A stretch of DNA of 6,639 nucleotides from an uncultured Bacilli bacterium (GCA_934101445.1 CAKORQ010000056.1:1-6639), one strand, 5' to 3'. Counted from the first letter of the stretch, positions 1 to 6,194 are shown. Made by a program: numbers and translations. Notes: generated from the letters alone by a model not told the origin.

Positions 1-143
1 GTAACTATTTTACTGATATGACCAGCCTCATCTAAAGTAGATTTATCTCTAATACCCGCCATATCTCTTTTATTTAAAGCCCTAAAAAAGTAATAATAGT
101 TAGTATCTTGATAACAATTAGTTATATTAAATAATTCGTTCAT
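1..143 (-). CDS. Unidentified protein, N-terminal 47 residues only
   Basis: An open frame starts at the ATG at 143-141 on the minus strand and runs off the left edge without a stop, giving 47 residues that begin MNELFNITNCYQDTNYYYFF and continue with RALNKRDMAGIRDKSTLDEA. An AGAGGA Shine-Dalgarno (153-158) lies about nine bases before the ATG, which supports the start. The visible part has no signal peptide or membrane segment. The aromatic stretch followed by FRALN vaguely recalls the start of some ADP-ribosyltransferase-like or RES-like toxin domains, but this is too short to assign and I do not recognise the family. It is divergent from the retron, with 253 bases between the two start codons, so it could be a neighbour by chance or the partner protein the retron otherwise lacks. 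Confidence 0.6.
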   Translation of the reverse strand, partial: MNELFNITNCYQDTNYYYFFRALNKRDMAGIRDKSTLDEAGHISKIV

Positions 144-164
144 TCTTTCACATCCTCTAGTATA

Positions 165-173
165 ATAATAGCA
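165..173 (-). promoter_or_regulatory. Possible extended -10 promoter for the leftward gene
   Basis: On the minus strand TGC-TATTAT reads as an extended -10 element. No good -35 hexamer is seen 17 bases upstream (TATATA). The predicted transcript start would fall near 158, almost at the Shine-Dalgarno, so the leader would be very short. This is a weak call from motif inspection only. Confidence 0.3.
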
Positions 174-209
174 CAACTTCTAATTTATATATAGTAATTT
201 TAATTTTTC

Positions 210-220
210 TGTTATATAAT
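210..220 (+). promoter_or_regulatory. Likely promoter (-10) of the retron RNA and RT gene
   Basis: A perfect TATAAT lies at 215-220, preceded by TG at 210-211, which can also be read as TGt-TATATA. The -35 region (about 192-197, TAGTAA) is poor. Initiation about seven bases downstream falls at about 226-228, exactly where the a1 arm of the retron RNA begins. That agreement is the main support for the call. Confidence 0.55.
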
Positions 221-239
221 CAAATCAAGCAATAGCAAT

Positions 240-252
240 TGGTTTTAAACCA
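240..252 (+). other. msr stem-loop 1
   Basis: TGGTT (240-244) pairs with AACCA (248-252) around a three-base loop TTA. Short stems with very small loops just after the branching G are typical of retron msr RNAs and are thought to be recognised by the cognate RT. Confidence 0.6.
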
Positions 253-271
253 CTTTGATGAGTCATCAAGG
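253..271 (+). other. msr stem-loop 2
   Basis: Eight base pairs (253-260 with 264-271, one a U-G wobble) close an AGU triloop. The hairpin follows stem-loop 1 with no spacer, so the two would stack as a compact msr recognition module. Confidence 0.65.
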
Positions 272-294
272 ATAATTTTTAAGAATTTTGAGTG

Positions 295-358
295 ATTATA
301 TTACTCCAAGGGATTTACGCTAAATCTTATTTAGATTAATCCCCTTCCCTAATATAAT
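295..358 (+). other. msd long hairpin (template for msDNA)
   Basis: There are three stacked helices. Nine perfect pairs join 295-303 to 350-358. A C-rich internal loop follows (304-307 opposite 347-349), then eight pairs (308-315 with 338-346, one bulged C). A second internal loop leads to six perfect pairs (320-325 with 329-334) closed by a CTT triloop. A competing local pairing GAGT/ACTC (290-293 with 303-306) is much weaker. A single long, interrupted hairpin is the expected msd shape, and the copied DNA would fold the same way. Confidence 0.72.
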
Positions 359-382
359 ATCCCAGCAAGTATTGCTTATTTT

Positions 383-388
383 AGGAGG
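383..388 (+). promoter_or_regulatory. Ribosome binding site of the RT gene, beside a2
   Basis: AGGAGG lies eight bases before the ATG at 397 and selects it over the ATG at 393, whose frame stops after seven codons. The site begins only one base after the extended a2 arm (370-381), so folding of the retron RNA could affect ribosome access. Confidence 0.75.
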
Positions 389-396
389 TAATATGT

Positions 397-1422
397 ATGT
401 GGCAACATTTAACTAAAAATGAAATTAACGAGTTCATATTATCTCTTAATCTTATATCGGATAATAAACTTTCTAATAAAGAAAAGTTAAAACTATTATA
501 TACCATAAGTAACCATGCTGAAAAACATTATAAAGTATTTAAAATACCCAAAAGAAATGGTACTTACCGCACTATTTATGATCCTGATTATACTTTAAAA
601 AATATTCAAAGAAATATTTTAAATAATATTTTAAACGAAAGAATTACCTCCCCATATGCTAAGGCTTATAAAAAAGGTTTAAATCTTAGTGATAATGCTA
701 AACCCCACTTACAGAAAAAGATTATTCTAAAACTGGATATTAAAGATTTCTTTCCAAGTATTGATTTTTTAAAAGTCTATAAGAAAGTATTTCCTAGAAA
801 TATTTATCCTGAGGCAGTGGCTAGTCTTCTAACTAATTTAGTAACTTATAATAACTTTTTACCCCAAGGAGCCCCCACTTCTAGTTATATATCCAACTTA
901 GTTTTAAGAAGTTTTGATTTTAAAATAGGTGGCTATTGTGAGAATAAAAATATTTCTTATACTAGATATTGTGATGATATGACATTTTCTGGGGACTTTG
1001 ATCCTAAAGAAGTAATAGATTTCGTTAGAAAAGCCTTAATTGCAGAAGGATTCATTTTAAATAAGCAAAAGATAAAGATTATAAAGCCTAATAAATCGCA
1101 AATAGTTACCGGAATAGTTTGTAATACCAAATTAAGTGTCCCCCGACTTTATAAAAATAATATTCGGCAAAAAATGTATTATATTAATAAATATGGTCTA
1201 GATAATCATTTAAAACACACTGAATGTTTAGATGATAAAAATACTTATCTTCATAAATTATATGGGCAAATATTATTTGTTTTACAAATAGAACCAACCA
1301 ATCAAGAATTCTTAAATTATAAAGAAAAATTACTTAAACTAAAAGAAAACTACCCCTATAGAATAACTAAATATTCTATTAATGGTCAGTTTTTTTTAAC
1401 ACGTCTTGCGATAAATATTTAA
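397..1422 (+). CDS. Retron-type reverse transcriptase
   Basis: RNA-directed DNA polymerase expected to copy the upstream msd RNA into branched msDNA in the cytoplasm. At 341 residues it is a normal retron RT size, with only palm, fingers and thumb and no fused effector. Visible motifs in order: an IPKRNGTYR fingers block (50-58); the retron-specific NAxxH motif (region X, N100-H104); LDIKDFFPSI (113-122), with catalytic D114; LPQGAPTSSYISN (155-167); YCDD (191-194), carrying the other two catalytic aspartates D193 and D194; the retron VTG motif (region Y, 237-239); and a thumb-like LYGQILFV (288-295). All key residues are intact, so it should be active. The start follows a strong Shine-Dalgarno. 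Its 3' end overlaps the convergent transglutaminase gene by 27 bases. I cannot assign a retron type without a tree. A group II intron or DGR RT is unlikely: there is no maturase domain, and NAxxH and VTG are both present. Confidence 0.93.
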   Translation: MWQHLTKNEINEFILSLNLISDNKLSNKEKLKLLYTISNHAEKHYKVFKIPKRNGTYRTIYDPDYTLKNIQRNILNNILNERITSPYAKAYKKGLNLSDNAKPHLQKKIILKLDIKDFFPSIDFLKVYKKVFPRNIYPEAVASLLTNLVTYNNFLPQGAPTSSYISNLVLRSFDFKIGGYCENKNISYTRYCDDMTFSGDFDPKEVIDFVRKALIAEGFILNKQKIKIIKPNKSQIVTGIVCNTKLSVPRLYKNNIRQKMYYINKYGLDNHLKHTECLDDKNTYLHKLYGQILFVLQIEPTNQEFLNYKEKLLKLKENYPYRITKYSINGQFFLTRLAINI

Positions 1423-2571
1423 AACTCGTTCTTCAAATTTTCCTTCATAATATCTTCTACCATTTTGCATATAGCCAACATACCCATTATAATTAGCAAC
1501 CTTTTCTTTAATTCGTTTACTACTTAATAAATTATTAGAAACAGCCTCTTTTTCTTCATTACTTAAATAGATAAAATCCATTTCACTATAAATTCTTTTA
1601 ATATCAATCGTTTCATTTGACTCATTATATTCAATATATAAATACTCATTAATATCATTAGAACTATTACCTGTGGCCATAAGTAAAAATGAAGTTCCAT
1701 CATTTCTTACCATACTTACTGTGTTATTGTTATAACTACAAGGTATATTATTATCAATATATATTGGATTTAAACCTATCATAGCTATTTTCTTATTAAC
1801 TGTATAATCATATTGACATGGAATGGTACAATTTGGATACATATTCATATTTTTTAAAGCTGTCTTAATTTGTTCATCACTTAAAGTACTTAAAGAAAAC
1901 ATTAATTCTTCTTTTTCCTTTTCTAAATTATGATGAATATTCCCATAAAATCTTCCACTATTTTCTTTAGCAAAATATTTAAAGCCACACTTATTACGAA
2001 CCTTTTCACAAATATCCCAAGTTAAATCAACGCCATAATACTTACCATTTATTGCTAAAACATTAAAAGCATGATGATGTTGTTTATTTTGATAGTAGCA
2101 ATGAATTCCTAAACGGTCCATCATCTCTTTATAAATAAGAGCAAACCCTGCACATACACCACAGCCATTAATTAAAACATCTAAATTTCTAGATTGGACT
2201 AAACCAAAATCATCACTATATTCTAAATATTCACACAACTTTTGATAAACAAAAAGGGCTTTTTCTAACTCTGACCAAATGGGATTTATTAAACGTTCTA
2301 TCTCTTCTAAAACATCTAATATCTCTAACATAAAATATTTACTATAATAAGTTCTTTTTTGATAGTCTTCCTTAGCAAATTTCTTTTTAATGGGGTTTAA
2401 TCCTCCTAAAATACTAATTGTAATATTACCGGACAATAACTTTACTTTTTCTTTGGTTAAACCTTTGGTATTTTTAAATACTAAGGCTATCTTTTTTCTT
2501 TTGGATAATTCGTTATATTCCGTAATAGTTTTTAAATTTAATTCTTTCGCATTTACCTTTATTTTTTGCAT
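1396..2571 (-). CDS. Transglutaminase-like cysteine peptidase-fold protein
   Basis: A 391-residue protein with a transglutaminase-like core in its middle. The expected Cys-His-Asp triad can be placed at C140 (in GVCAGFA), H167 (in HHAFN) and D182 (in GVDLTWD), with the usual spacing and the conserved W185. Bacterial members of this superfamily are mostly cysteine peptidases or of unknown role. The substrate cannot be inferred here. There is no signal peptide or membrane helix, so it is probably cytoplasmic. Residues 1-110 contain a charged, helical-looking segment. Residues 225-391 are of unrecognised type. The gene is second in a two-gene operon: its ATG begins one base after the TAA of the LRR-like gene, and its GGGGGA ribosome site lies inside that gene's last codons, so translation is probably coupled. 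Its stop lies inside the end of the convergent RT gene. Confidence 0.8.
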   Translation of the reverse strand: MQKIKVNAKELNLKTITEYNELSKRKKIALVFKNTKGLTKEKVKLLSGNITISILGGLNPIKKKFAKEDYQKRTYYSKYFMLEILDVLEEIERLINPIWSELEKALFVYQKLCEYLEYSDDFGLVQSRNLDVLINGCGVCAGFALIYKEMMDRLGIHCYYQNKQHHHAFNVLAINGKYYGVDLTWDICEKVRNKCGFKYFAKENSGRFYGNIHHNLEKEKEELMFSLSTLSDEQIKTALKNMNMYPNCTIPCQYDYTVNKKIAMIGLNPIYIDNNIPCSYNNNTVSMVRNDGTSFLLMATGNSSNDINEYLYIEYNESNETIDIKRIYSEMDFIYLSNEEKEAVSNNLLSSKRIKEKVANYNGYVGYMQNGRRYYEGKFEERVLNIYRKTC

Positions 2572-2572
2572 T

Positions 2573-3118
2573 TTAATCCCCCACTTGTATTTTTTCTCTT
2601 AGTTCAATTTTAATATTACTTAATTTATCTAAATAATCTTTATTTTTTAGGTATTGTTCTTTTGATACTACGAGTACTCCTATTTCATAGTTAGTAACAT
2701 TAAGATTAGTTTCTAACGCTTGATTAATTATTAAAGTAGCAGCCTTTATTTTTTTAAAAGGTATAGCCATATTTTTAATAGCAAGAGTCTGATAAACATA
2801 ATCTTCATCTAATCGGATATTAGTATTATCTAAAGTAATATTTTTGATATTAATAGGTCCCACATCCTCAGTTATTTCACAGTTAATTAACCGTAAATTT
2901 TCTAAATTTTGACACCCCATAACATAACTTATATCATCACTATTAAGACATAAATTACATAGGGTTAAATTTTCTAAGTTAGGAAGTCCTAAAATTTCTT
3001 CTAATTTAACCTGAGCAAGGGCCCCACTAATAGTAAAACGATTAATAACTAAACTTTTAATAGCAAAATAATCATTATTCCAAATTCTTAAGGCTTTATT
3101 TATACTGTCGGTAATCAT
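2573..3118 (-). CDS. Leucine-rich-repeat-like protein
   Basis: A 181-residue protein with no signal peptide or membrane helix. About four irregular leucine-rich-repeat-like units fill residues 21-111: one around KSLVINRFTISG (21-32), then LENLTLCNLCL (48-58), LENLRLINCEI (72-82) and IKNITLDNTNI (91-101). The L-x-x-L-x-L-x-x-C/N-x-I spacing is characteristic. The tail (112-181) may continue the fold as degenerate repeats (LIINQALETNLNV, GVLVVSKEQY). LRR folds generally bind other proteins, so it may be a binding partner of the transglutaminase-like protein encoded one base downstream. That pairing is inferred from gene order. The start has a GGGG ribosome site about nine bases upstream, and a strong promoter lies about 50-75 bases before the ATG. 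Confidence 0.68.
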   Translation of the reverse strand: MITDSINKALRIWNNDYFAIKSLVINRFTISGALAQVKLEEILGLPNLENLTLCNLCLNSDDISYVMGCQNLENLRLINCEITEDVGPINIKNITLDNTNIRLDEDYVYQTLAIKNMAIPFKKIKAATLIINQALETNLNVTNYEIGVLVVSKEQYLKNKDYLDKLSNIKIELREKIQVGD

Positions 3119-3165
3119 TTATCATTTCCCCTTTTTAGTTCCCTTATATGGACTTGTGTTTGATT

Positions 3166-3193
3166 ATTATAAAGATTTTTTTCTTAAAGTCAA
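3166..3193 (-). promoter_or_regulatory. Sigma-A promoter of the LRR/transglutaminase operon
   Basis: On the minus strand TTGACT (3193-3188), a 16-base spacer and TATAAT (3171-3166) form a near-consensus promoter. The predicted start is near 3159, giving a leader of about 40 bases before the ATG at 3118. It lies downstream of the lon terminator, so the operon is transcribed independently of lon. Confidence 0.72.
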
Positions 3194-3212
3194 TAAAAAA
3201 TTTACCAAAAGC

Positions 3213-3242
3213 AAAAAACTAACCAGTATTAACCGATTAGTT
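3213..3242 (-). terminator. Intrinsic terminator of lon
   Basis: Four bases after the lon stop codon, an 11-bp stem (3232-3242 with 3217-3227, including two G-U pairs) closes a four-base loop. On the minus strand it runs straight into a run of T (3218-3213 as A on the plus strand). It separates lon from the LRR/transglutaminase operon. Confidence 0.8.
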
Positions 3243-3245
3243 TAA

Positions 3246-5552
3246 TTAATTATTAAATAGTTTTGTAAATATTTCTTTATAATCAGATACCCCATAAACT
3301 TTAAGCTTATTTAATATATCTTTAGGTATTTCTTCTAAATTTTTCAAATTATTTTGCGGAATAAATATCATCTTAATTCCATTATTATAGGCACCAATTA
3401 ACTTTTCTTTAATACCCCCGACTTCTAAGACTTCCCCATTTAAGCCAATTTCCCCAGTCATAGCAATTTCCTTAGAAATAGGTTTATTTAATAAAAGACT
3501 TAAAAGACTGGTCGTAATACTTACTCCGGCAGAAGGTCCATCTTTAGGCGTTGCTCCTTCTAAAAAATGAATATGAATATTACGATTATCAAAGTAATAA
3601 TCATTTACTTTAAAATAATCTTTATTACTTCTAATATAACTAATAGCCACTTCAATAGATTCAGTAATAACATTTCCTAAAGAACCAGTCGTTATAATCT
3701 CGCCCTTACCATCAAATAGACAAGATTCAATTTCCATTACAACGCCCCCTAAAGGCGTATAAGCAAGAGCATTAATAATACCAGGACTTTCGATATTTAA
3801 TAACTTCGTATCAATAAACTTTTTAGGTCCTAAATATTTACTAATCATTTCATCAGTAATACTAAGTTTTAAAGTAGCATCATCATATTCTAAAATAAGC
3901 TTACGCATTACTTGCTCTAAACATCTTCTTAAGTTGCGAAGTCCCGCCTCACACGTATAAGAAACTATAATTTCTTTAATTACTTCATCACTAATTTTAA
4001 CATCGCGACCACTAATCAAATAATTTTTAAAAATAGTAGGTAATAAATATTTTTTAGCAATATCAATTTTTTCTTCTAAAGTATAACTTGATAACTCAAT
4101 TATTTCTAATCGGTCAAACAAGGCGGGCGGAATATTTTCTATATCATTAGCAGAGGCGATAAACATTACTTCGGAAATATCAAATGGTTCTTCTAAATAA
4201 TTATCTGTAAACAAATAATTTTGTTCCGGATCAATTATTTCTAATAAAGCACTTGCCGGATCCCCATTATAATTTTTAACCATTTTATCTATTTCATCCA
4301 GCAAAATAACCGGGTTTTTTACCTGACATTTTTTTATTGCCTGCATAATTTTGCCCATATTACTTCCAAGATAAGTTCTCCGAGACCCCATTAGTTCCGT
4401 AACATCATTTAAGCCCCCGACACTTAATTTATAAAATTCGCGATTTAAGGCACTAGCAATAGCAATCGAAATAGAAGTCTTACCAACCCCAGGTGCCCCC
4501 ACTAAACACAAAATAGGACTTTTTATATTGGGATTGCGACGTTTTAAGGCAACATATTCTAAAATTCTACTCTTAACATTCTCTAACCCATAATGACTCT
4601 TAGTTAAGGCCTTGCGTACTTTATCTAAGTCTAACTCCTCTACCCCCGTTTTATTCCAAGGTAAATTTAAGATGGTATCTAAATAATTTTGAACAATTGC
4701 TCGTTCTGGATGACCCTCCGGTAAATAATCTAACTTTTTAATTTCTAAGGCCACCTTATTTTTAGTAGGACCTGGCATCACTAAATCATCTAACATATTA
4801 AAATAGTCATCTTGAATTTTTTTAGTATCTTTATCTTCACCTAACTCTTTTTTTATATATTTTAACTTTTCTTTTAAAATATACTCCCTTTGATTAGATT
4901 CCATTTCTTCTCTTAAGGTATCTTCAATCTTATAGTCTAATTCACATACTTCTATTTCTACTGAAATATCATAAATTAAGTTAGTAGCCCTTTTTATAGG
5001 GTCAAACTCATTCATATAATTTATCTTTTTTTCAAAACTTAAAGGAATAAAAGTAGCAACAATATCCGTTAATTTATTTAAATCATTAATCTGAGCAATC
5101 TGGGCTAAAACACTATTAGAAATAGTATGCGAAATATTTATATATGTGGTTAAAGTTTTAATTAATTTTCTTTTTAAAGCAGTTTCGGAAACAATATCAC
5201 TTTTTATATCAGTAATATTAGAAGTAATAGCCATGACAACACTTTTATTATCTTCTAAGCATTTATATTTATCAATTTGAACCCTAGTCGTCCCTATTAC
5301 TGTTAAACGAATATTACCATTAGGTAAATCAATAATGTTTTTAATCGTTCCTATAACCCCAATATTAGGTAAATCATTGATACTAGGTTCCTCTTCTAAA
5401 GTATCTCTAGGACAAACTAAAAGCAAATTACCATTATGATGTTTATTTGATATTGTAACCAAAACATCATCTTTTTTTGTCTCTACTTTAATCTCTTGAT
5501 TAGGAAGAATGATTAAGTCTTTTAGTATCATCACAGGTAGATAATTATTCAT
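3246..5552 (-). CDS. lon: ATP-dependent Lon protease
   Basis: Cytoplasmic AAA+ serine protease that unfolds and degrades misfolded and regulatory proteins. At 768 residues it is the normal length of a LonA enzyme. Domains in order: N-terminal LON substrate-binding domain (about 1-200, starting with the typical LPVMILKDLIILP), a helical/coiled-coil linker (200-300), the AAA+ module (about 300-580) and the protease domain (about 585-768). The Walker A motif is GAPGVGKTS (352-360) and Walker B is VILLDEIDK (415-423). Sensor-1 N469 and the likely sensor-2 R539 are present. The catalytic dyad is S674 (in KDGPSAGVS) and K717 (in GGIKEKLIG), 43 residues apart as in E. coli Lon. No transmembrane insertion is seen, so this is not LonB. 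It is monocistronic, with its own promoter and terminator. The Shine-Dalgarno is weak (GGATGTGG, 5564-5557), but the start fits the family N-terminus. Confidence 0.97.
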   Translation of the reverse strand: MNNYLPVMILKDLIILPNQEIKVETKKDDVLVTISNKHHNGNLLLVCPRDTLEEEPSINDLPNIGVIGTIKNIIDLPNGNIRLTVIGTTRVQIDKYKCLEDNKSVVMAITSNITDIKSDIVSETALKRKLIKTLTTYINISHTISNSVLAQIAQINDLNKLTDIVATFIPLSFEKKINYMNEFDPIKRATNLIYDISVEIEVCELDYKIEDTLREEMESNQREYILKEKLKYIKKELGEDKDTKKIQDDYFNMLDDLVMPGPTKNKVALEIKKLDYLPEGHPERAIVQNYLDTILNLPWNKTGVEELDLDKVRKALTKSHYGLENVKSRILEYVALKRRNPNIKSPILCLVGAPGVGKTSISIAIASALNREFYKLSVGGLNDVTELMGSRRTYLGSNMGKIMQAIKKCQVKNPVILLDEIDKMVKNYNGDPASALLEIIDPEQNYLFTDNYLEEPFDISEVMFIASANDIENIPPALFDRLEIIELSSYTLEEKIDIAKKYLLPTIFKNYLISGRDVKISDEVIKEIIVSYTCEAGLRNLRRCLEQVMRKLILEYDDATLKLSITDEMISKYLGPKKFIDTKLLNIESPGIINALAYTPLGGVVMEIESCLFDGKGEIITTGSLGNVITESIEVAISYIRSNKDYFKVNDYYFDNRNIHIHFLEGATPKDGPSAGVSITTSLLSLLLNKPISKEIAMTGEIGLNGEVLEVGGIKEKLIGAYNNGIKMIFIPQNNLKNLEEIPKDILNKLKVYGVSDYKEIFTKLFNN

Positions 5553-5581
5553 ATAACCACATCCATTTATAACTAAACTCT

Positions 5582-5610
5582 ATAGTACCAATTTAAAAGT
5601 GGTTTTACAA
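5582..5610 (-). promoter_or_regulatory. Promoter of lon with extended -10
   Basis: On the minus strand TTGTAA (5610-5605), a 17-base spacer and TACTAT (5587-5582) preceded by TGG form an extended -10 promoter. The leader would be about 23 bases. I see no CIRCE inverted repeat and no CtsR-type heptad repeat here, so classic heat-shock repressor control is not evident. Confidence 0.6.
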
Positions 5611-5644
5611 GGTTTTTTAACATTTTTTTACTAAAACTTTGATT

Positions 5645-5687
5645 AAAAAAAGCCATAGAATAAATTTAAATATTACTATGGTTTTTT
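5645..5687 (-). terminator. Terminator of the 141-aa gene, possibly bidirectional
   Basis: CCATAG (5653-5658) pairs with CTATGG (5676-5681) across a 17-base A+T-rich loop. It is flanked by A7 on the left (5645-5651) and T6 on the right (5682-5687), which can extend the stem. On the minus strand the A7 becomes the terminal T run, placed just after the stop of the 141-aa gene. The T6 would serve the opposite direction, though no plus-strand gene needs it. Confidence 0.65.
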
Positions 5688-5694
5688 AGTTAAT

Positions 5695-6120
5695 TTATAA
5701 GACTTTCTGTTGAGATTCTTCTTGATTTAATTTAGAATCTTCATTAACATAAAATTTTTTAATATCAATACGCATATCTGTACCTAATTTTTTAGTAAGT
5801 CCCGCTACTAAGATATAAGCAGTTTTATTTCTTTTCATATTTAAATATGCAGCATACAATTTACTATATTCTGGATCAGATGCTATTAATTCATCATCAA
5901 ATACTAAAGTATCATTTAAATAGAAAACTGGTCTATTAAGCATAAATTTCAAAATACTTTTATCCGTTTTCATATCTTCACTTAATCCCTTATAAACCTC
6001 ATCATTAGCCATTACTGCTAATAAATTAAAATTTGGATCAGATTTTAATTGTTTTCTAACATAACGATAATATTTTGCATCTCGTTTAATTTCATCTAGT
6101 ATTTCACTAACTTTTTTCAT
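5695..6120 (-). CDS. Hypothetical 141-aa cytoplasmic protein
   Basis: I do not recognise this family. The protein starts MKKVSEILDEIKRDAKYYRY and looks mostly helical and charged, with no signal peptide, no clear membrane helix and no cysteines. A central stretch (about 28-75: DPNFNLLAVMANDEVYKGL, then LKFMLNRPVFYLND) is followed by DPEYSKLYAAYLNMKRNK (82-99) and a short hydrophobic IKK-type strand region near 118-123. The C-terminal tail (125-141) is polar and probably disordered. No catalytic motif stands out. The start is well supported: AGGGGG lies about nine to ten bases upstream, and a near-perfect extended -10 promoter precedes it. It is monocistronic, between lon and a divergent hpf gene, with terminators on its lon side. 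Good expression signals, an intact frame and codon use like its neighbours suggest a real, well-expressed gene. Confidence 0.75.
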   Translation of the reverse strand: MKKVSEILDEIKRDAKYYRYVRKQLKSDPNFNLLAVMANDEVYKGLSEDMKTDKSILKFMLNRPVFYLNDTLVFDDELIASDPEYSKLYAAYLNMKRNKTAYILVAGLTKKLGTDMRIDIKKFYVNEDSKLNQEESQQKVL

Positions 6121-6165
6121 TTTTCAAATCCCCCTTAAATGCTATATTCGCATTTCTTGAAACGT

Positions 6166-6194
6166 ATATTACCACACAATTTTCTTATTGTCAA
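6166..6194 (-). promoter_or_regulatory. Strong promoter of the 141-aa gene
   Basis: On the minus strand a perfect TTGACA (6194-6189), a 17-base spacer and TAATAT (6171-6166) preceded by TGG give an extended -10 promoter, the best in the window. The predicted start is near 6159 and the leader about 38 bases. Confidence 0.8.

Larger units (their letters stand above)
227..377 (+). repeat. a1/a2 inverted repeat enclosing the retron RNA
   Basis: The eight-base arms 227-234 and 370-377 are perfect reverse complements, 135 bases apart. A further four A-T pairs (222-225 with 378-381) stack on outside a bulged C226, though the outer left bases may lie upstream of the transcript start. In known retrons this end pairing positions the priming guanosine beside the template. 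Confidence 0.8.
222..381 (+). ncRNA. Retron msr-msd non-coding RNA (predicted)
   Basis: This RNA would be both primer and template for the reverse transcriptase encoded just downstream. The ends pair: AAGCAATA (a1, 227-234) with TATTGCTT (a2, 370-377), extendable by AAAT/ATTT (222-225/378-381) across one bulged C. G235, in TAGC immediately after a1, sits where retrons place the branching guanosine. The msr part has two short hairpins (240-252 and 253-271). The msd part is one long interrupted hairpin (295-358). By analogy with retron Ec86, DNA synthesis should start opposite an A just before a2 (367 or 368), giving an msDNA of very roughly 75-95 nt. The pairings are directly visible. The function is inferred from them plus the adjacent retron-type RT. 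Exact 5' end, branch G and msDNA 3' end are not determined. Confidence 0.82.

Noticed and set aside
222..381. Leader read as a riboswitch, T-box or protein-binding attenuator
   Set aside because: There is no terminator/antiterminator pair, no T-box sequence and no known aptamer core. The end pairing, TAGC guanosine and adjacent retron RT fit an msr-msd RNA better.
393..416. Alternative ATG at 393 for the RT
   Set aside because: Its frame meets TAA after seven codons. The ATG at 397 has ideal spacing from AGGAGG and opens the RT frame.
1358..1397. Intrinsic terminator at the RT 3' end
   Set aside because: The eight-base-pair hairpin is A+T rich, lies inside the coding region, and is separated by ten bases from the T run. 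On the minus strand it has no T run at all.
397..1422. Group II intron or diversity-generating retroelement
   Set aside because: No maturase or endonuclease domain, no intron domain V/VI structure downstream, and no template/variable repeat pair noticed. NAxxH and VTG are retron hallmarks.
2390..2602. A 70-residue open frame on the plus strand
   Set aside because: It lies antisense to the start of the transglutaminase-like gene and the end of the LRR-like gene, has no ribosome site, and its hydrophobic composition is what an A+T-rich antisense frame gives.
5553..5640. CIRCE or CtsR operator upstream of lon
   Set aside because: Neither the TTAGCACTC inverted repeat nor tandem GGTCAAA-type heptads are present.
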